Notes: a model not told the origin generated them from the letters alone. A DNA stretch of 64,000 nucleotides from Vagococcus coleopterorum (GCF_011303955.1 NZ_CP049886.1:620001-684000); one strand, 5' to 3'. Positions 1-9,805 are shown, numbered from the stretch's first letter. Program-made: numbers and translations.

Positions 1-2
1 AT

Positions 3-614
3 TTAGAGCGTGATGTTAAGTTAGTTGAAGCAGGCGGAGCAGATTATATCCATGTAGACGTTATGGATGGTCAGTTTGTGCCAAACATTACCTTAGGCCC
101 AAATATCGTGTCGGCGTTACGCCCAGTGACACAATTACCGTTAGATGTGCACTTGATGATTACGGAACCTGAACGTTATGTTGAGAATTTTGCAAAAGCG
201 GGTGCCGATATTATTGTGGTTCATCAAGAGAGTACGAATCACTTGCACCGCGTTTTACAAATGATTAAAAATGCAGGCGTGAAATCGGGAGTTGTTATCA
301 ATCCAGCAACGCCAGTTTCAGCGATTAAAGAAGTGCTTGAAATGGTTGATTTAGTTCTTGTGATGACGGTTAATCCAGGTTTCGGAGGTCAAGCCTTTAT
401 TCCGTCATGTTTAGCTAAAATTGAAGAGTTAAGTGAATTGCGTCAAACAAATGGCTATGCATATGAAATTGAAGTAGATGGTGGCATTGTTCCAGAAACG
501 GCAACATTGTGTGCCCAAGCTGGAGCAGATGTCTTTGTAGCGGGATCATATGTTTATAATTCAGAAGATCCGAATGGACAAATTGCATTAATTCGTAAAG
601 CGATTGAGTCATAA
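3..614 (+). CDS. rpe: Ribulose-phosphate 3-epimerase, 5' end cut by the window
   Basis: Interconverts ribulose 5-phosphate and xylulose 5-phosphate in the pentose phosphate pathway, in the cytosol. The reading frame is open from the first bases of the window, so the start codon lies outside. Family motifs are clear: HVDVMDGQFVPNITLG near the visible start (metal and substrate site), DVHLMI, VMTVNPGFGGQ and EVDGGI near the C-terminus, all on a TIM-barrel pattern. Only a few dozen residues are missing. The stop overlaps or abuts the next gene, thiN, which suggests co-transcription with an upstream rsgA-type gene as in related genomes (the last point is inferred). Confidence 0.95.
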   Translation, partial: LERDVKLVEAGGADYIHVDVMDGQFVPNITLGPNIVSALRPVTQLPLDVHLMITEPERYVENFAKAGADIIVVHQESTNHLHRVLQMIKNAGVKSGVVINPATPVSAIKEVLEMVDLVLVMTVNPGFGGQAFIPSCLAKIEELSELRQTNGYAYEIEVDGGIVPETATLCAQAGADVFVAGSYVYNSEDPNGQIALIRKAIES

Positions 615-615
615 T

Positions 616-1269
616 ATGATGAAGCAGATTATTATTGTAGCGGGTGGATCACCTAAATATTGGCCAGAAATGTCTAGTTATAAAAAGAATGAAACATTTT
701 GGGTTGGTGTCGACCGGGGTGCGTGGTTTTTACTGGAAAATGGTATCACACCGGATTATGCTGTTGGAGATTTTGATTCTTTGTCGGTGGAAGAGTTTAA
801 AACCATTTCTGAAGTAGTTTCGGAAGTGGTAAAAGCACCGAGAGAAAAAGATGAGACAGATACACAACTTGGTTTGAAAATAGCGATGTCTGAATGTGAT
901 GATTGCCCTATTATTTTAATTGGTGCAACAGGTGGTCGCATGGATCATTTAATGGCAAATTTTTGGTTGATGTTGGAGCCGCGTTTTCAAGAAATTAGCC
1001 AACGGTTTATGATAAAAGACAATCAGAATAGCATTACGTTTTATCAGTCGGGGAGTCACGTTGTTGAAAAAGAAGGAGATAAAGATTATTTAGGTTTCCT
1101 TTGTGTGACGCCGGTAGCTGATTTGACGCTTAGAGGAGTTAAGTACCCGCTGAATAATTATCAAGCGGCGTATCCGATTAGTTTTGCAAGTAATGAATTT
1201 ATTGAAGGTTACGCTAATTTTGAGTTTTCTTCAGGCGTGGTCGTAGTTGTTCAAAGTAAAGACAAATAA
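616..1269 (+). CDS. thiN: Thiamine pyrophosphokinase
   Basis: Transfers pyrophosphate from ATP to thiamine to make the cofactor thiamine diphosphate. Recognised by IIVAGGSP at the N-terminus, VGVDRGAWFLLENG, AVGDFDSL and EKDETDTQLGLKIA, the usual acidic nucleotide- and thiamine-binding motifs of the TPK family; length (about 217 residues) is normal. The start is uncertain: a TTG at 604 inside rpe is possible, but ATG 616 or 619 gives the conserved N-terminus. No strong ribosome site is visible, so translational coupling to rpe is likely. It ends at a long perfect palindromic terminator. Confidence 0.93.
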   Translation: MMKQIIIVAGGSPKYWPEMSSYKKNETFWVGVDRGAWFLLENGITPDYAVGDFDSLSVEEFKTISEVVSEVVKAPREKDETDTQLGLKIAMSECDDCPIILIGATGGRMDHLMANFWLMLEPRFQEISQRFMIKDNQNSITFYQSGSHVVEKEGDKDYLGFLCVTPVADLTLRGVKYPLNNYQAAYPISFASNEFIEGYANFEFSSGVVVVVQSKDK

Positions 1270-1304
1270 AAAAAGCGTCGCAAGATATCTTGCGACGCTT
1301 TTTT
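1268..1304. terminator. Bidirectional intrinsic terminator between thiN and rpmB
   Basis: A perfect palindrome of two 12-base arms (1275-1286 and 1287-1298, GCGTCGCAAGAT and its complement) flanked by A-tract on the left and T-tract on the right. It can end transcripts from both the thiN side and the convergent rpmB side. Confidence 0.9.
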
Positions 1305-1319
1305 AGTGTTTAATTAGAA

Positions 1320-1508
1320 TTATACACGTTCAACTTTACCTGATTTTAAAGCACGAGTTGATACCCAAACTTTTTTAGGTTTACCATCTACTAAGATTCT
1401 AACTTTTTGTAGGTTAGGTTTCCAAGTACGTTTTGATGCGTTCATTGCGTGAGAGCGTGAGTTACCACTTCTAGACTTACGTCCAGTAATATAACATTCT
1501 TTTGCCAT
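1320..1508 (-). CDS. rpmB: 50S ribosomal protein L28 (bL28)
   Basis: Structural protein of the large ribosomal subunit. The 62-residue product starts MAKECYITG and contains [20 protein letters not shown], the diagnostic bL28 core, ending in [10 protein letters not shown]. Only one cysteine of the zinc-ribbon pattern is present, so this is the zinc-free type. The start at 1508 is fixed by an AAGGAGG ribosome site just upstream; a longer frame to 1538 has no support. It is a lone convergent gene facing thiN, with its own promoter, an arrangement shared with other Firmicutes where rpmB sits between thiN and the asp23-like gene. Confidence 0.97.
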   Translation of the reverse strand: MAKECYITGRKSRSGNSRSHAMNASKRTWKPNLQKVRILVDGKPKKVWVSTRALKSGKVERV

Positions 1509-1565
1509 GATATTGGCCTCCTTTACACTGGAATTCAAACAGATCTCTGCTGTTCATACTAGAAT

Positions 1566-1594
1566 AATTTACCATAGAAATAGTGTCATTGCAA
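1566..1594 (-). promoter_or_regulatory. Sigma-70-type promoter of rpmB
   Basis: On the minus strand there is a -35 TTGCAA (1589-1594), a 17-base spacer and a -10 TAAATT (1566-1571) preceded by an extended TG. It lies about 60 bases upstream of the rpmB start codon. Confidence 0.7.
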
Positions 1595-1754
1595 GATGTT
1601 TTTCAGTGTGGGAGGAATAAAAGTCTGCTACGTGAAATAACTGGTGAAAACTATGAGAATGTTCCAAAAAGGTCAAATAAACTTTCAAAAAACCCCTTGC
1701 TATGATAAAATAATAGAAGAAAATGAGCAAACTAGCTCAAAGGAGGCATTAACT

Positions 1755-2117
1755 ATGGCTGTTAAAATAAAAACACAAGCAGGCACTATCGAAATTAGTA
1801 ATGAGGTTATTGCTACAGTAGTTGGCGGAGCAGCAACAGATATCTATGGTATCGTGGGTATGGCTAGTAAAAACCAAATCAAAGATAACTTAAATGATAT
1901 TTTACGCAAAGAAAACTATTCTCGTGGCGTCGTAGTTCGTCAAGAAGAAAACGGCGTTGGAATTGACGTCTACACAATTGTAAGTTATGGTACTAAAATA
2001 TCAGAAGTTAGTCGTAACGTTCAAGAAAGTGTGAAATATAACCTAGAAACAATGCTAGGCGTTACTGCAAACTCAGTAAATGTACTTGTACAAGGTGTAC
2101 GTGTCCTACCGGAATAA
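1755..2117 (+). CDS. Asp23/Gls24-family envelope stress protein (YloU-like)
   Basis: A 120-residue Asp23-domain protein; the family is linked to cell-envelope stress and membrane-proximal scaffolding, but the exact job of this paralogue (YloU in Bacillus) is unknown. Visible family features are the opening VKIKTQAGTIEIS, the VVGGAATDIYGIVGMA segment and the C-terminal YNLETMLGVTANSVNVLVQGV. The start at 1755 is chosen for the AAAGGAGG site at 1738-1745; the frame is open further upstream but has no ribosome site. It lies directly before the fatty-acid kinase fakA, a conserved pair, and is probably co-transcribed with it. An extended -10 (TGCTATGAT, around 1698-1706) is the best promoter candidate. 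Confidence 0.88.
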   Translation: MAVKIKTQAGTIEISNEVIATVVGGAATDIYGIVGMASKNQIKDNLNDILRKENYSRGVVVRQEENGVGIDVYTIVSYGTKISEVSRNVQESVKYNLETMLGVTANSVNVLVQGVRVLPE

Positions 2118-2153
2118 GCTTTGTCTGGTAGTCATTCTAAGGAGGATAATTAA

Positions 2154-3827
2154 GTGAAAGTTACAGCAATAACAAGTGATCAGTTTCAGCAAATGGTTCA
2201 AGCTGGTTCAGATCGATTAGATAAAAATGCAGAATATGTTAACCAATTAAATGTATTCCCTGTGCCCGATGGTGATACAGGTACTAATATGAATTTATCA
2301 ATGACAAGTGGTGCTGAAGCAGTTGCTTCTAGCTTGTCTGAAAATGTGGGCGAATTAGCTCAAGTTTTATCAAAAGGATTATTGATGGGAGCTCGTGGTA
2401 ACTCAGGAGTTATCTTATCGCAATTATTCCGTGGATTCTCAAAAGAAATCCCTGAAGTAAAAGACTTAACAGCGAAAGAATTAGCTGCTGCTTTTACTAA
2501 TGGTGTAGAAACTGCTTATAAAGCAGTGATGAAGCCAGTTGAAGGAACAATCTTAACAGTTGCTCGTCTTGCAGCAGTTGCCGGTGAAGAAAAAGCTTTA
2601 GAAACTGATGACTGTGTTGAAGTTATGCAAGCAGTTGTTGACGGTGGACAAGTTGCTTTAGATGGTACGCCAGATTTATTACCTGTTTTAAAAGAAGTTG
2701 GCGTAGTTGATAGTGGTGGACAAGGTCTATTATTTATCTATGAAGGCTTCTTAGAAGTTTTATCTGGAAAAGTTGTTGAGAAAGTCTATCAACCAAACCC
2801 AGCTCAAATGACTGATATGGTTAATGCTGAACATCACCGTAGTGTGGCTGGACACGTGGCAACTGAAGATATTACCTTTGGTTATTGTACAGAAATCATG
2901 GTTAAAATTGGTGAAGGCGAAACCGTTGATAGCGAATTTGATTATGATACATTCCGTAACTACTTAAACGAATTAGGTGATTCATTGTTAGTTGTTGCTG
3001 ATGATGAGATTATCAAAGTACACGTTCATACTGAAACCCCTGGTGAAGTCATGAACTATGGTCAAAAATTTGGTTCATTAGTTAAAATCAAAGTTGATAA
3101 CATGCGTTTACAACATGATACGATTTTAGAAAATGAAAAAAATGATACGCCAAAAGAAAAAGCACCAGCGAAACCTTACGGCATTATTGCAATTGCTGCA
3201 GGTAAAGGTGTTCAAGAATTATTCACAAGCATGGGAGCGAACCACATTATTAGTGGTGGACAAACAATGAACCCAAGTACTGAAGATATTCTGAAAGCAA
3301 TCGAAGAAGTGAATGCTGAAAAAGTCATCATTTTACCAAATAATAAAAATATCTTCATGGCTGCAGATGCGGCTGCTGAAGTTAGTGAAATTCCAGTAGC
3401 AGTTGTTCCTGCGAAAACAATCTCACAAGGTATGACAGCAATGTTAGGCTTCAATGATCAAATGTCTCTTGAAGAAAATAAAGAAGCAATGATCAACATG
3501 TTAGATGAAGTGAAGAGTGGTCAAGTAACAACGGCTGTGCGTGACACTAACATTGATGGTATTGAAATTAAAGAAAATCATTTCATCGGAATGCTTGAAG
3601 GAAAAATCGTTGTTTGCCAACCTGAGTTAGCAGCAACAGCTATTTCAACATTAGAAAAAATGATTGATGAAGACAGTGAAATCGTGACGATCATCATTGG
3701 TGAAGATGGTAATCAAGAAGAAGCAGAAGCTTTAGAAGCAGCTGTTTTAAATATTGATAGTGATCTTGAAGTTGAGATTCACCAAGGGGACCAACCGGTT
3801 TACCCTTACTTATTCTCAGTAGAATAA
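2154..3827 (+). CDS. fakA: Fatty acid kinase ATP-binding subunit (DAK2 domain, YloV)
   Basis: FakA phosphorylates fatty acids held by a FakB carrier so they can enter phospholipid synthesis through PlsX/PlsY. The 557-residue protein starts with a DAK2 domain carrying PVPDGDTGTNMNLSM at about residues 36-50, whose aspartates hold the Mg-ATP, followed by a GARGNSGVILSQL loop. The middle domain has a Cys (FGYC) and the pair HVHTETPGE typical of the FakA zinc site, and the C-terminal FakB_like region ends at 557. It starts with GTG behind an AAGGAGG site. No fakB is in the window. plsX, its downstream partner, lies 6 kb away. Confidence 0.92.
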   Translation: MKVTAITSDQFQQMVQAGSDRLDKNAEYVNQLNVFPVPDGDTGTNMNLSMTSGAEAVASSLSENVGELAQVLSKGLLMGARGNSGVILSQLFRGFSKEIPEVKDLTAKELAAAFTNGVETAYKAVMKPVEGTILTVARLAAVAGEEKALETDDCVEVMQAVVDGGQVALDGTPDLLPVLKEVGVVDSGGQGLLFIYEGFLEVLSGKVVEKVYQPNPAQMTDMVNAEHHRSVAGHVATEDITFGYCTEIMVKIGEGETVDSEFDYDTFRNYLNELGDSLLVVADDEIIKVHVHTETPGEVMNYGQKFGSLVKIKVDNMRLQHDTILENEKNDTPKEKAPAKPYGIIAIAAGKGVQELFTSMGANHIISGGQTMNPSTEDILKAIEEVNAEKVIILPNNKNIFMAADAAAEVSEIPVAVVPAKTISQGMTAMLGFNDQMSLEENKEAMINMLDEVKSGQVTTAVRDTNIDGIEIKENHFIGMLEGKIVVCQPELAATAISTLEKMIDEDSEIVTIIIGEDGNQEEAEALEAAVLNIDSDLEVEIHQGDQPVYPYLFSVE

Positions 3828-3834
3828 AAAATCT

Positions 3835-3866
3835 GAAAAGGCCAAACTTGACGTTTGGCTTTTTTG
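3835..3866 (+). terminator. Intrinsic terminator after fakA
   Basis: Hairpin with 7-base arms GCCAAAC (3841-3847) and GTTTGGC (3853-3859), followed directly by a T-rich run. Confidence 0.85.
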
Positions 3867-3927
3867 TTTTGTTTTTAAAAGAGTGATACAATAAGTTTCG
3901 AAATGATGACAGACTGATAAAGGAAAT

Positions 3928-4581
3928 GTGGCAATAATGGAAGAAAAAAATCGTGGAAAGAAACATGTAGCCTTTCCAAGGTATCAACAAGTTGCGTTGG
4001 AAATAGCAGAACGAATTGTTGAAAATCGTTATAAATTTGGAGAAAAAATTCACGCTCGTTCAACCCTTGCAAGTAATTTTAATGTTTCACCTGAAACAGC
4101 TCGTAAAGCAATTAATGTGCTGGTTGATTTGGATATCATGGAAGTTCGCCATGGTAGCGGTTCTTACGTTGCCTCGCGTGAAAATGCTCAGCGCTTTGTA
4201 GAAAAATATAAACATGTTCAATCAGTACAAGAAGTGAAAAAGGATATTTTAGAAAGTGTTACTCGACAAAAAGAAGAATTAAATCATTTTTCAGAGCTAT
4301 TGAATGATCTAGTAAGTCAAACTAGTAAGGTCCATCATATGTTACCGTTTGCTCCTTATGAGTTAATTATTACTTCAGAGGCGGTTCAAGTAGAAAAAAG
4401 TATTGTAGAATTGAATATTTGGCAAGAAACAGGAGCAACGATTGTTGCCATTCAAACGGGGTCAGAACTTCTAGTTTCACCCGGACCATATGCTAAAATC
4501 AAAGAAAATGATACGATTTATTTTGTGGGTGATGAAAGCGCCTTACAACGCATGACTAGTTACTTCTATCCGAATAACTAA
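3928..4581 (+). CDS. busR: GntR-type c-di-AMP-responsive repressor of the betaine transporter
   Basis: A GntR winged helix (about residues 17-80, with YQQVALEIAERIV, SPETARKAINVL and VRHGSGSYV) is joined by a coiled-coil stretch (about 85-135) to a C-terminal RCK_C/TrkA_C domain (about 145-217, VSPGPYAKIKENDTIYFVGD). This is the BusR architecture of Lactococcus and Streptococcus agalactiae, where c-di-AMP binding to RCK_C strengthens repression of the glycine betaine transporter. The next genes encode that transporter and carry a matching operator, so the assignment rests on architecture, neighbours and binding site together. The start is ambiguous: GTG 3928 or ATG 3937 after a weak AAAGGA site. 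Confidence 0.88.
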   Translation: MAIMEEKNRGKKHVAFPRYQQVALEIAERIVENRYKFGEKIHARSTLASNFNVSPETARKAINVLVDLDIMEVRHGSGSYVASRENAQRFVEKYKHVQSVQEVKKDILESVTRQKEELNHFSELLNDLVSQTSKVHHMLPFAPYELIITSEAVQVEKSIVELNIWQETGATIVAIQTGSELLVSPGPYAKIKENDTIYFVGDESALQRMTSYFYPNN

Positions 4582-4590
4582 TGTAAAAAC

Positions 4591-4624
4591 AAGACTTATA
4601 GCGGTTTCTATGAGTCTTTTTCTT
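4591..4624 (+). terminator. Intrinsic terminator after busR
   Basis: An 11-base stem (4591-4601 with 4608-4618; one G-U type pair) with a six-base loop and a following T-rich tract separates busR from the busA promoter. Confidence 0.8.
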
Positions 4625-4666
4625 TTGACACAAGTGACCATACGATGTTACGGTTGTATGGTCACT
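4625..4666 (+). promoter_or_regulatory. busA promoter with bipartite BusR operator
   Basis: The -35 is TTGACA (4625-4630) and an extended -10 is TGT TACGGT (4646-4654). Across it lies a near-symmetric site: AGTGAC at 4633-4638 and GTCACT at 4661-4666 separated by exactly 22 bases, with the arms extending to AAGTGACCATAC and GTATGGTCACTT. A 22-base separation of such half-sites is what the S. agalactiae BusR structural work reported as its ruler-like recognition rule. Bound repressor would cover the promoter. Confidence 0.85.
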
Positions 4667-4712
4667 TTGGTTTATTAGAAAACCAGAAGTAAGTTTTAAA
4701 AGGGGTGTTAGT

Positions 4713-5939
4713 TTGAGTAAGGTACAAGTGGAGAACCTAACGAAAGTGTTTGGTAAAAAAAGTCAACAAGCACTAGCAATGGTTAAAGAAAACAAAAGCA
4801 AAGATGAGATTATGGATGCGACTGGTGCAACCGTGGGAGTGTATGATGCCAGCTTCGAAGTGGAAGAAGGAGAAATATTTGTTATCATGGGCCTTTCAGG
4901 AAGTGGTAAATCAACACTGATTAGACTACTGAATCGATTAATTGAACCGTCATCAGGCCACATCTACATTGATGGTGAAGATGTTTCTAAAATGAATAAA
5001 GATCTTCTGCGTGATGTGCGTCGTCATAAAATCAATATGGTATTTCAAAACTTTGGTTTATTTCCCCACAGAACGATTTTGGAAAATACCGAATATGGCT
5101 TAGAAGTTCGTGATGTTCCTAAAGCGGAGCGAACTGCTAAGGCGGAGAAAGCGCTAGATAATTCAGGATTACTATCGTTTAAAAATCAATATCCTGATCA
5201 ATTATCAGGGGGAATGCAACAACGAGTTGGTTTGGCGCGTGCTCTAGCTAACGATCCAGAAATTTTATTAATGGATGAAGCATTTTCTGCATTGGATCCT
5301 TTGATTCGTCGTGAAATGCAAGATGAATTGATTGAGTTACAAGCAAAAGTTCAAAAAACAATTATCTTTATTACGCATGATTTAAATGAGGCTTTAAGAA
5401 TAGGTGACCGGATTGCCTTAATGAAAGATGGTCAAATCATGCAAATTGGAACAGGGGAAGAAATCTTAACAAATCCTGCTAATGAATTTGTTCGTGAATT
5501 TGTTGAAGATGTCGATCGTTCTAAAGTATTGACTGCTCAAAATATTATGGTACCGGCTTTAACGACGAATGTTGAAATTGATGGTCCGAATGTCGCGTTA
5601 CAAAGAATGCGTAAAGAAGAAGTGAGTATGCTCTTAGCGGTTGACCGTAAGCGTAAATTAAAAGGTAGTTTGACGGCAGAATCAGCACGTGATGCTAGAA
5701 AAAATAATTTGACGATTAAAGAAGTTATTGATAAAAATGTTCAAAAAGTTCATCCGGATACACTAATAACGGACATGTTTGATTTGATTTATGATTCACC
5801 CACGCCTTTAGCGGTAGTAGATGATGAAGATCGTTTGATTGGAGTAGTCATCAGAGGTAGTGTTATTGGTGCGTTGACTGATACAGATCATGATGCTGAA
5901 GTGTCAGTAGAGGAAGTGGGAGGTGTTGCAAATGCTTAA
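4713..5939 (+). CDS. busAA: Glycine betaine ABC transporter, ATP-binding subunit (OpuAA/BusAA)
   Basis: Energises uptake of the osmoprotectant glycine betaine. The 408-residue protein has Walker [10 protein letters not shown] (about residues 60-68), Q-loop NFGLFPHRT, signature [15 protein letters not shown], Walker [14 protein letters not shown], and a C-terminal pair of CBS modules (about 270-390) that act as the ionic-strength sensor in OpuA. It starts with TTG behind AAAAGGGG. Its 3' end overlaps busAB by eight bases, indicating translational coupling. It is controlled by the BusR operator immediately upstream. Confidence 0.93.
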   Translation: MSKVQVENLTKVFGKKSQQALAMVKENKSKDEIMDATGATVGVYDASFEVEEGEIFVIMGLSGSGKSTLIRLLNRLIEPSSGHIYIDGEDVSKMNKDLLRDVRRHKINMVFQNFGLFPHRTILENTEYGLEVRDVPKAERTAKAEKALDNSGLLSFKNQYPDQLSGGMQQRVGLARALANDPEILLMDEAFSALDPLIRREMQDELIELQAKVQKTIIFITHDLNEALRIGDRIALMKDGQIMQIGTGEEILTNPANEFVREFVEDVDRSKVLTAQNIMVPALTTNVEIDGPNVALQRMRKEEVSMLLAVDRKRKLKGSLTAESARDARKNNLTIKEVIDKNVQKVHPDTLITDMFDLIYDSPTPLAVVDDEDRLIGVVIRGSVIGALTDTDHDAEVSVEEVGGVANA

Positions 5940-7659
5940 TATTTTACAATCACCTATTCCAGTTGCAGAATGGGTTACCACTGCAACCGATTGGTTAACG
6001 AATACCTTTTCAGGTTTATTTTCTGTTTTACAAAAATCTGGCCAATGGGTAATGGAGCTTATGACTAATTCATTGCTCTTTGTTCCGCCTTTAGTGATGA
6101 TTGCTCTTTTAACGATTATTGCCTATGTAATTTCTAAACGTAAAATAGGATTAACTAGTTTTACACTATTGGGCTTATTGTTTATTTATAACCAAGGTTT
6201 ATGGTCTGAGCTAATGAGTACTGTAACCTTAGTGATTATCTCAAGTTTAGTTTCAATTATAATTGGGGTGCCATTGGGTGTCTTAATGGCAAAAAGTAAT
6301 AAAGCGCAAAGTATTATTACGCCGATTTTAGATTTCATGCAAACAATGCCAGGTTTTGTCTATTTGATTCCGGCAGTTGCATTCTTTGGAATCGGGATGG
6401 TACCAGGTGTTTTTGCATCAGTGATTTTTGCTTTACCTCCAACAGTCAGAATGACAAATCTGGGGATCAGACAAGTGCCAACTGAACTAGTTGAAGCGTC
6501 AGATTCTTTTGGTAGCACGGGTAAACAAAAATTGTTTAAGTTAGAATTGCCACTTGCTAAAAGTACAATTTTGGCAGGGATTAACCAAACTATCATGTTA
6601 GCGTTATCGATGGTTGTTATTGCATCGATGATAGGAGCTCCTGGCTTAGGTCAAGGCGTCCTTTCGGCTGTACAACGTTCACAAGTCGGCAGCGGTTTTG
6701 TAAATGGTTTAGCGCTCGTTATATTGGCTATTATTATGGATCGCTTTACGCAACACTTAAATCCAAAAGAACGACGTACAACAAGTGAAACAGCTAGTAA
6801 GAAAAAGAAAATGTTGACGCGGTTGTTAACATTAGTTGCTCTTTTAGCTATTGGTGGAGCGGCACTATCATCTTTTGTAGGTAAAAAAAATCAGGAAGTG
6901 ACGTTGGCTTACGTTGAATGGGATACCGAAATTGCCTCAACAACGGTTGTGTCTGAAGTATTAAAAGACATGGGATATGATGTGAAAATGACTCCACTTG
7001 ATAGTGCGATTATGTGGGAGGCTGTTGCTAACGGAGAAGCCGATGGGATGGTAGCTGCTTGGTTGCCGGGCACACATGGTTCTCAATATGATAAGTTTAA
7101 GGATAAGTTAGATGATTTAGGACCTAACTTGGATGGCGGTGCCCGTTTAGGTTTAGTGGTTCCAAGTTACATGGCTGTTAACTCAATCGACGAGTTAACA
7201 ACTGAAGGTAAACAGCAAGTTGTTGGAATAGAACCTGGTGCCGGTGTGGTAGCAGCAGCTGAAGAGACAATGGCTGAATATGCTAATTTATCAGACTGGA
7301 ATCTAGTGTCATCTTCAAATGGGGCGATGACAACGGAATTAGCGAAAGCAATCAAAAATAAAGAAGAAATTGTCATTACCGGATGGTCTCCACATTGGAT
7401 GTTTTCTAGATATGATTTGAAATATTTAGAAGATCCTAAAGGAACTATGGGTGGCGATGAAAGTATTAAGACGATGGTCCGTAAAGGATTAGAAAAAGAT
7501 CGTCCAGAAGTGTACCAAGTACTAGATAATTTTAATTGGGAGTTAGCTGATATTGAATCGGTTATGCTTGCTATTGAAAAGGGTGAAAAGCCAGCAGATG
7601 CTGCTCGTCACTGGATAGACAATCATCAAGAACTTGTTGAGAGTTGGAAAAAAGCTTAG
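5932..7659 (+). CDS. busAB: Glycine betaine ABC transporter, fused permease and substrate-binding protein (OpuABC/BusAB)
   Basis: One 575-residue polypeptide joins a membrane permease to its own betaine-binding domain, as in lactococcal OpuA. The first 280 residues hold several transmembrane helices and the permease EAA-type region ([21 protein letters not shown]). A hydrophobic segment near residues 300-318 leads to an external OpuAC domain with [26 protein letters not shown] and the aromatic-cage motif [10 protein letters not shown]. The ATG at 5932 follows a GGGAGGTG site. The stop codon lies inside the following terminator hairpin. Confidence 0.93.
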   Translation: MLNILQSPIPVAEWVTTATDWLTNTFSGLFSVLQKSGQWVMELMTNSLLFVPPLVMIALLTIIAYVISKRKIGLTSFTLLGLLFIYNQGLWSELMSTVTLVIISSLVSIIIGVPLGVLMAKSNKAQSIITPILDFMQTMPGFVYLIPAVAFFGIGMVPGVFASVIFALPPTVRMTNLGIRQVPTELVEASDSFGSTGKQKLFKLELPLAKSTILAGINQTIMLALSMVVIASMIGAPGLGQGVLSAVQRSQVGSGFVNGLALVILAIIMDRFTQHLNPKERRTTSETASKKKKMLTRLLTLVALLAIGGAALSSFVGKKNQEVTLAYVEWDTEIASTTVVSEVLKDMGYDVKMTPLDSAIMWEAVANGEADGMVAAWLPGTHGSQYDKFKDKLDDLGPNLDGGARLGLVVPSYMAVNSIDELTTEGKQQVVGIEPGAGVVAAAEETMAEYANLSDWNLVSSSNGAMTTELAKAIKNKEEIVITGWSPHWMFSRYDLKYLEDPKGTMGGDESIKTMVRKGLEKDRPEVYQVLDNFNWELADIESVMLAIEKGEKPADAARHWIDNHQELVESWKKA

Positions 7660-7678
7660 TCATTTGACTAAGCTTTTT
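7649..7678 (+). terminator. Intrinsic terminator of the busA operon
   Basis: Perfect 14-base arms (7649-7662 and 7665-7678, core AAGCTTAGTCA) that begin inside the end of busAB and run into a T-tract. Confidence 0.9.
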
Positions 7679-7700
7679 ATTGTGAAGTGAAGTTTACTAA

Positions 7701-7730
7701 TTTCTATATCATGCTAGATTAAGGTATAAT
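7701..7730 (+). promoter_or_regulatory. Probable recG promoter
   Basis: A consensus -10 TATAAT (7725-7730) lies 35 bases before the recG start. The best -35 is the weak TTTCTA at 7701-7706 with an 18-base spacer. Confidence 0.5.
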
Positions 7731-7765
7731 AAGGTCATAATAAATTTGAGCGAGGAGGATAGATT

Positions 7766-9805
7766 ATGAAACGATTAACTGATTCAGTAACAGTGTTAGC
7801 TGGCGTGGGACCAAAGCGTGCCGAAAGTTTAGCGACATTGGGTATTGAAACAATTGAAGATTTAGTGACATACTATCCTTTTCGATATGATGACATTCAA
7901 GAAAAAGCTTTAGATGAGATTTTAGATCAAGAGAAAGTGGTCTTGAAAGGTGTTGTGATTGGGGAGCCAATAGTTTCGTACTATGGCTATCGTAAAAACC
8001 GTCTTAGTTTCAAGTTAATGCTCGAACATGCGGTTGTCAGCGTTAGTTTTTTCAATCAACCGTATTTAAAAAGTAAAGTAATAGCTAATGAAGAAATGGC
8101 TATCTATGGTAAATGGGATGCCAAACGAAAAACGTTAATGGGAATGAAAATTATTGCCAGTAAAGAAGCGGGGCAGGATTTTTCACCGATCTACCATGTG
8201 AATAAAAGTGTCCGTCAAAATACGTTAGTGGATTTGATTAAAGTAGCTTTTGAAGAATATGGTGACTTGATAGAAGAATGGTTACCAGCTGGATTGATAA
8301 ATAAATATCAACTTATGTTACGACCCGAAGCGGCAAGGCAAATGCATTTTCCGGATTCTATCCAACAAAGCCAAGGAGCACGTCGTCGTTTGATTTTTGA
8401 AGAATTTTTTGAGTTTCAAATGAGATTACAACAATTACGTCATCAAGAGCGTGAATTAGGTGATGGTCAAGAAATACTATATGATGTGAAGCAACTAAAA
8501 GCTTTTACAGATAGCTTGCCATTTGAATTAACGGATGCTCAAAAACGAGTGACAAACGAAATCTGCCGTGACATGCGTAGTCACAAGCACATGTTGCGCT
8601 TGCTACAAGGGGATGTAGGTAGTGGGAAGACAGTCGTTGCCGCCATTGTTCTATATGCAGCTGTAACTGCAGGTTTCCAAGGTGCGCTAATGGTACCAAC
8701 CGAGATTTTAGCAGAACAGCACCTCGAAAGTTTATTTGGGTTATTCGCCAAAACAGATGTAACGGTTAAGTTGTTAACAGGTTCAACGAAAGCGAAAGAA
8801 CGACGTGAGATTTTAGCCGATTTAGCGGCTGGCAAGGTTGATATTATTGTTGGAACTCACGCCTTGATTCAAAAAGATGTGGATTTCCATAACCTTGGTT
8901 TGGTAATTACAGACGAACAGCATCGTTTCGGTGTGAATCAGCGGAAAGTTTTACGAGAAAAAGGTAGCAACCCAGATGTCTTATTTATGACGGCTACACC
9001 TATTCCAAGAACACTAGCAATTACAGCTTATGGAGAAATGGATGTTTCAGTGATTGATGAGTTGCCGGCAGGGCGTATTCCAATTGAAACACGGTGGATT
9101 AAACCAGCTCAGCTAGATGTTGTTTTAGAGTGGCTACAAAAAGAATTGGCTAAAGGTCATCAAGCTTATGTTATCTGTCCACTAATAGAAGAGTCGGAAA
9201 CCTTAGATGTGAAAAATGCGACTGAAATATATGAAAAGCTTGCTCGTTATTACGGACCAACTTATAATGTAGGTCTTTTACACGGTAAGTTAAGTGCTGC
9301 AGAAAAAGATGAGATGATGACGGAATTCAAAGAAAATCGCTGTCAGCTTTTAGTTTCTACAACGGTTATTGAAGTTGGAGTGAACGTGCCCAACGCTACT
9401 GCCATGTTAATCATGGATGCGGAACGCTTTGGCTTAGCACAACTCCACCAACTGCGTGGACGTGTTGGTCGTGGTGCACATGCCTCTCATTGTATCTTAG
9501 TGTCAGAGCCTAAAAATGACATGGGAAAACAGCGTATGAAAATTATGACAGAAACAAATGATGGCTTTGTTTTAAGTCAAAAGGACTTAGAAATGCGTGG
9601 TCCAGGTGAAGTTTTCGGGTCAAGACAATCAGGTTTACCTCAATTCTTAATAGGTGATTTGATTAGTGACTTCCCAATTATGGAAGTTGCTCGTCAAGAA
9701 GTCGCTAGTCTTTGGGAGTTGGATAAATGGTGGGAGTTACCTGAAAACCAAGAAATGAAAGACTATTTATTAGGAGATCAACAAACCAATGCCTGGTTTG
9801 ATTAA
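7766..9805 (+). CDS. recG: ATP-dependent DNA helicase RecG
   Basis: Branch-migration helicase that remodels stalled replication forks and Holliday junctions. The 679-residue protein begins with the RecG wedge/OB domain (GVGPKRAESLATLGI, then YPFRYDD), followed by the two helicase lobes: Walker A LLQGDVGSGKT, box II as DEQHRFG, motif III TATPIPRTLA, VSTTVIEVGVNVPNA, HQLRGRVGRG, and the TRG region GPGEVFGSRQSGLPQF. Length is normal. It is preceded by GAGGAGG. Its stop codon lies inside a 14-base palindrome upstream of plsX. Confidence 0.97.
   Translation: MKRLTDSVTVLAGVGPKRAESLATLGIETIEDLVTYYPFRYDDIQEKALDEILDQEKVVLKGVVIGEPIVSYYGYRKNRLSFKLMLEHAVVSVSFFNQPYLKSKVIANEEMAIYGKWDAKRKTLMGMKIIASKEAGQDFSPIYHVNKSVRQNTLVDLIKVAFEEYGDLIEEWLPAGLINKYQLMLRPEAARQMHFPDSIQQSQGARRRLIFEEFFEFQMRLQQLRHQERELGDGQEILYDVKQLKAFTDSLPFELTDAQKRVTNEICRDMRSHKHMLRLLQGDVGSGKTVVAAIVLYAAVTAGFQGALMVPTEILAEQHLESLFGLFAKTDVTVKLLTGSTKAKERREILADLAAGKVDIIVGTHALIQKDVDFHNLGLVITDEQHRFGVNQRKVLREKGSNPDVLFMTATPIPRTLAITAYGEMDVSVIDELPAGRIPIETRWIKPAQLDVVLEWLQKELAKGHQAYVICPLIEESETLDVKNATEIYEKLARYYGPTYNVGLLHGKLSAAEKDEMMTEFKENRCQLLVSTTVIEVGVNVPNATAMLIMDAERFGLAQLHQLRGRVGRGAHASHCILVSEPKNDMGKQRMKIMTETNDGFVLSQKDLEMRGPGEVFGSRQSGLPQFLIGDLISDFPIMEVARQEVASLWELDKWWELPENQEMKDYLLGDQQTNAWFD

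Noticed and set aside
3694-4072. Minus-strand frames across fakA and busR
   Set aside because: They are mirror frames of strong plus-strand genes, without ribosome sites or recognisable domains.
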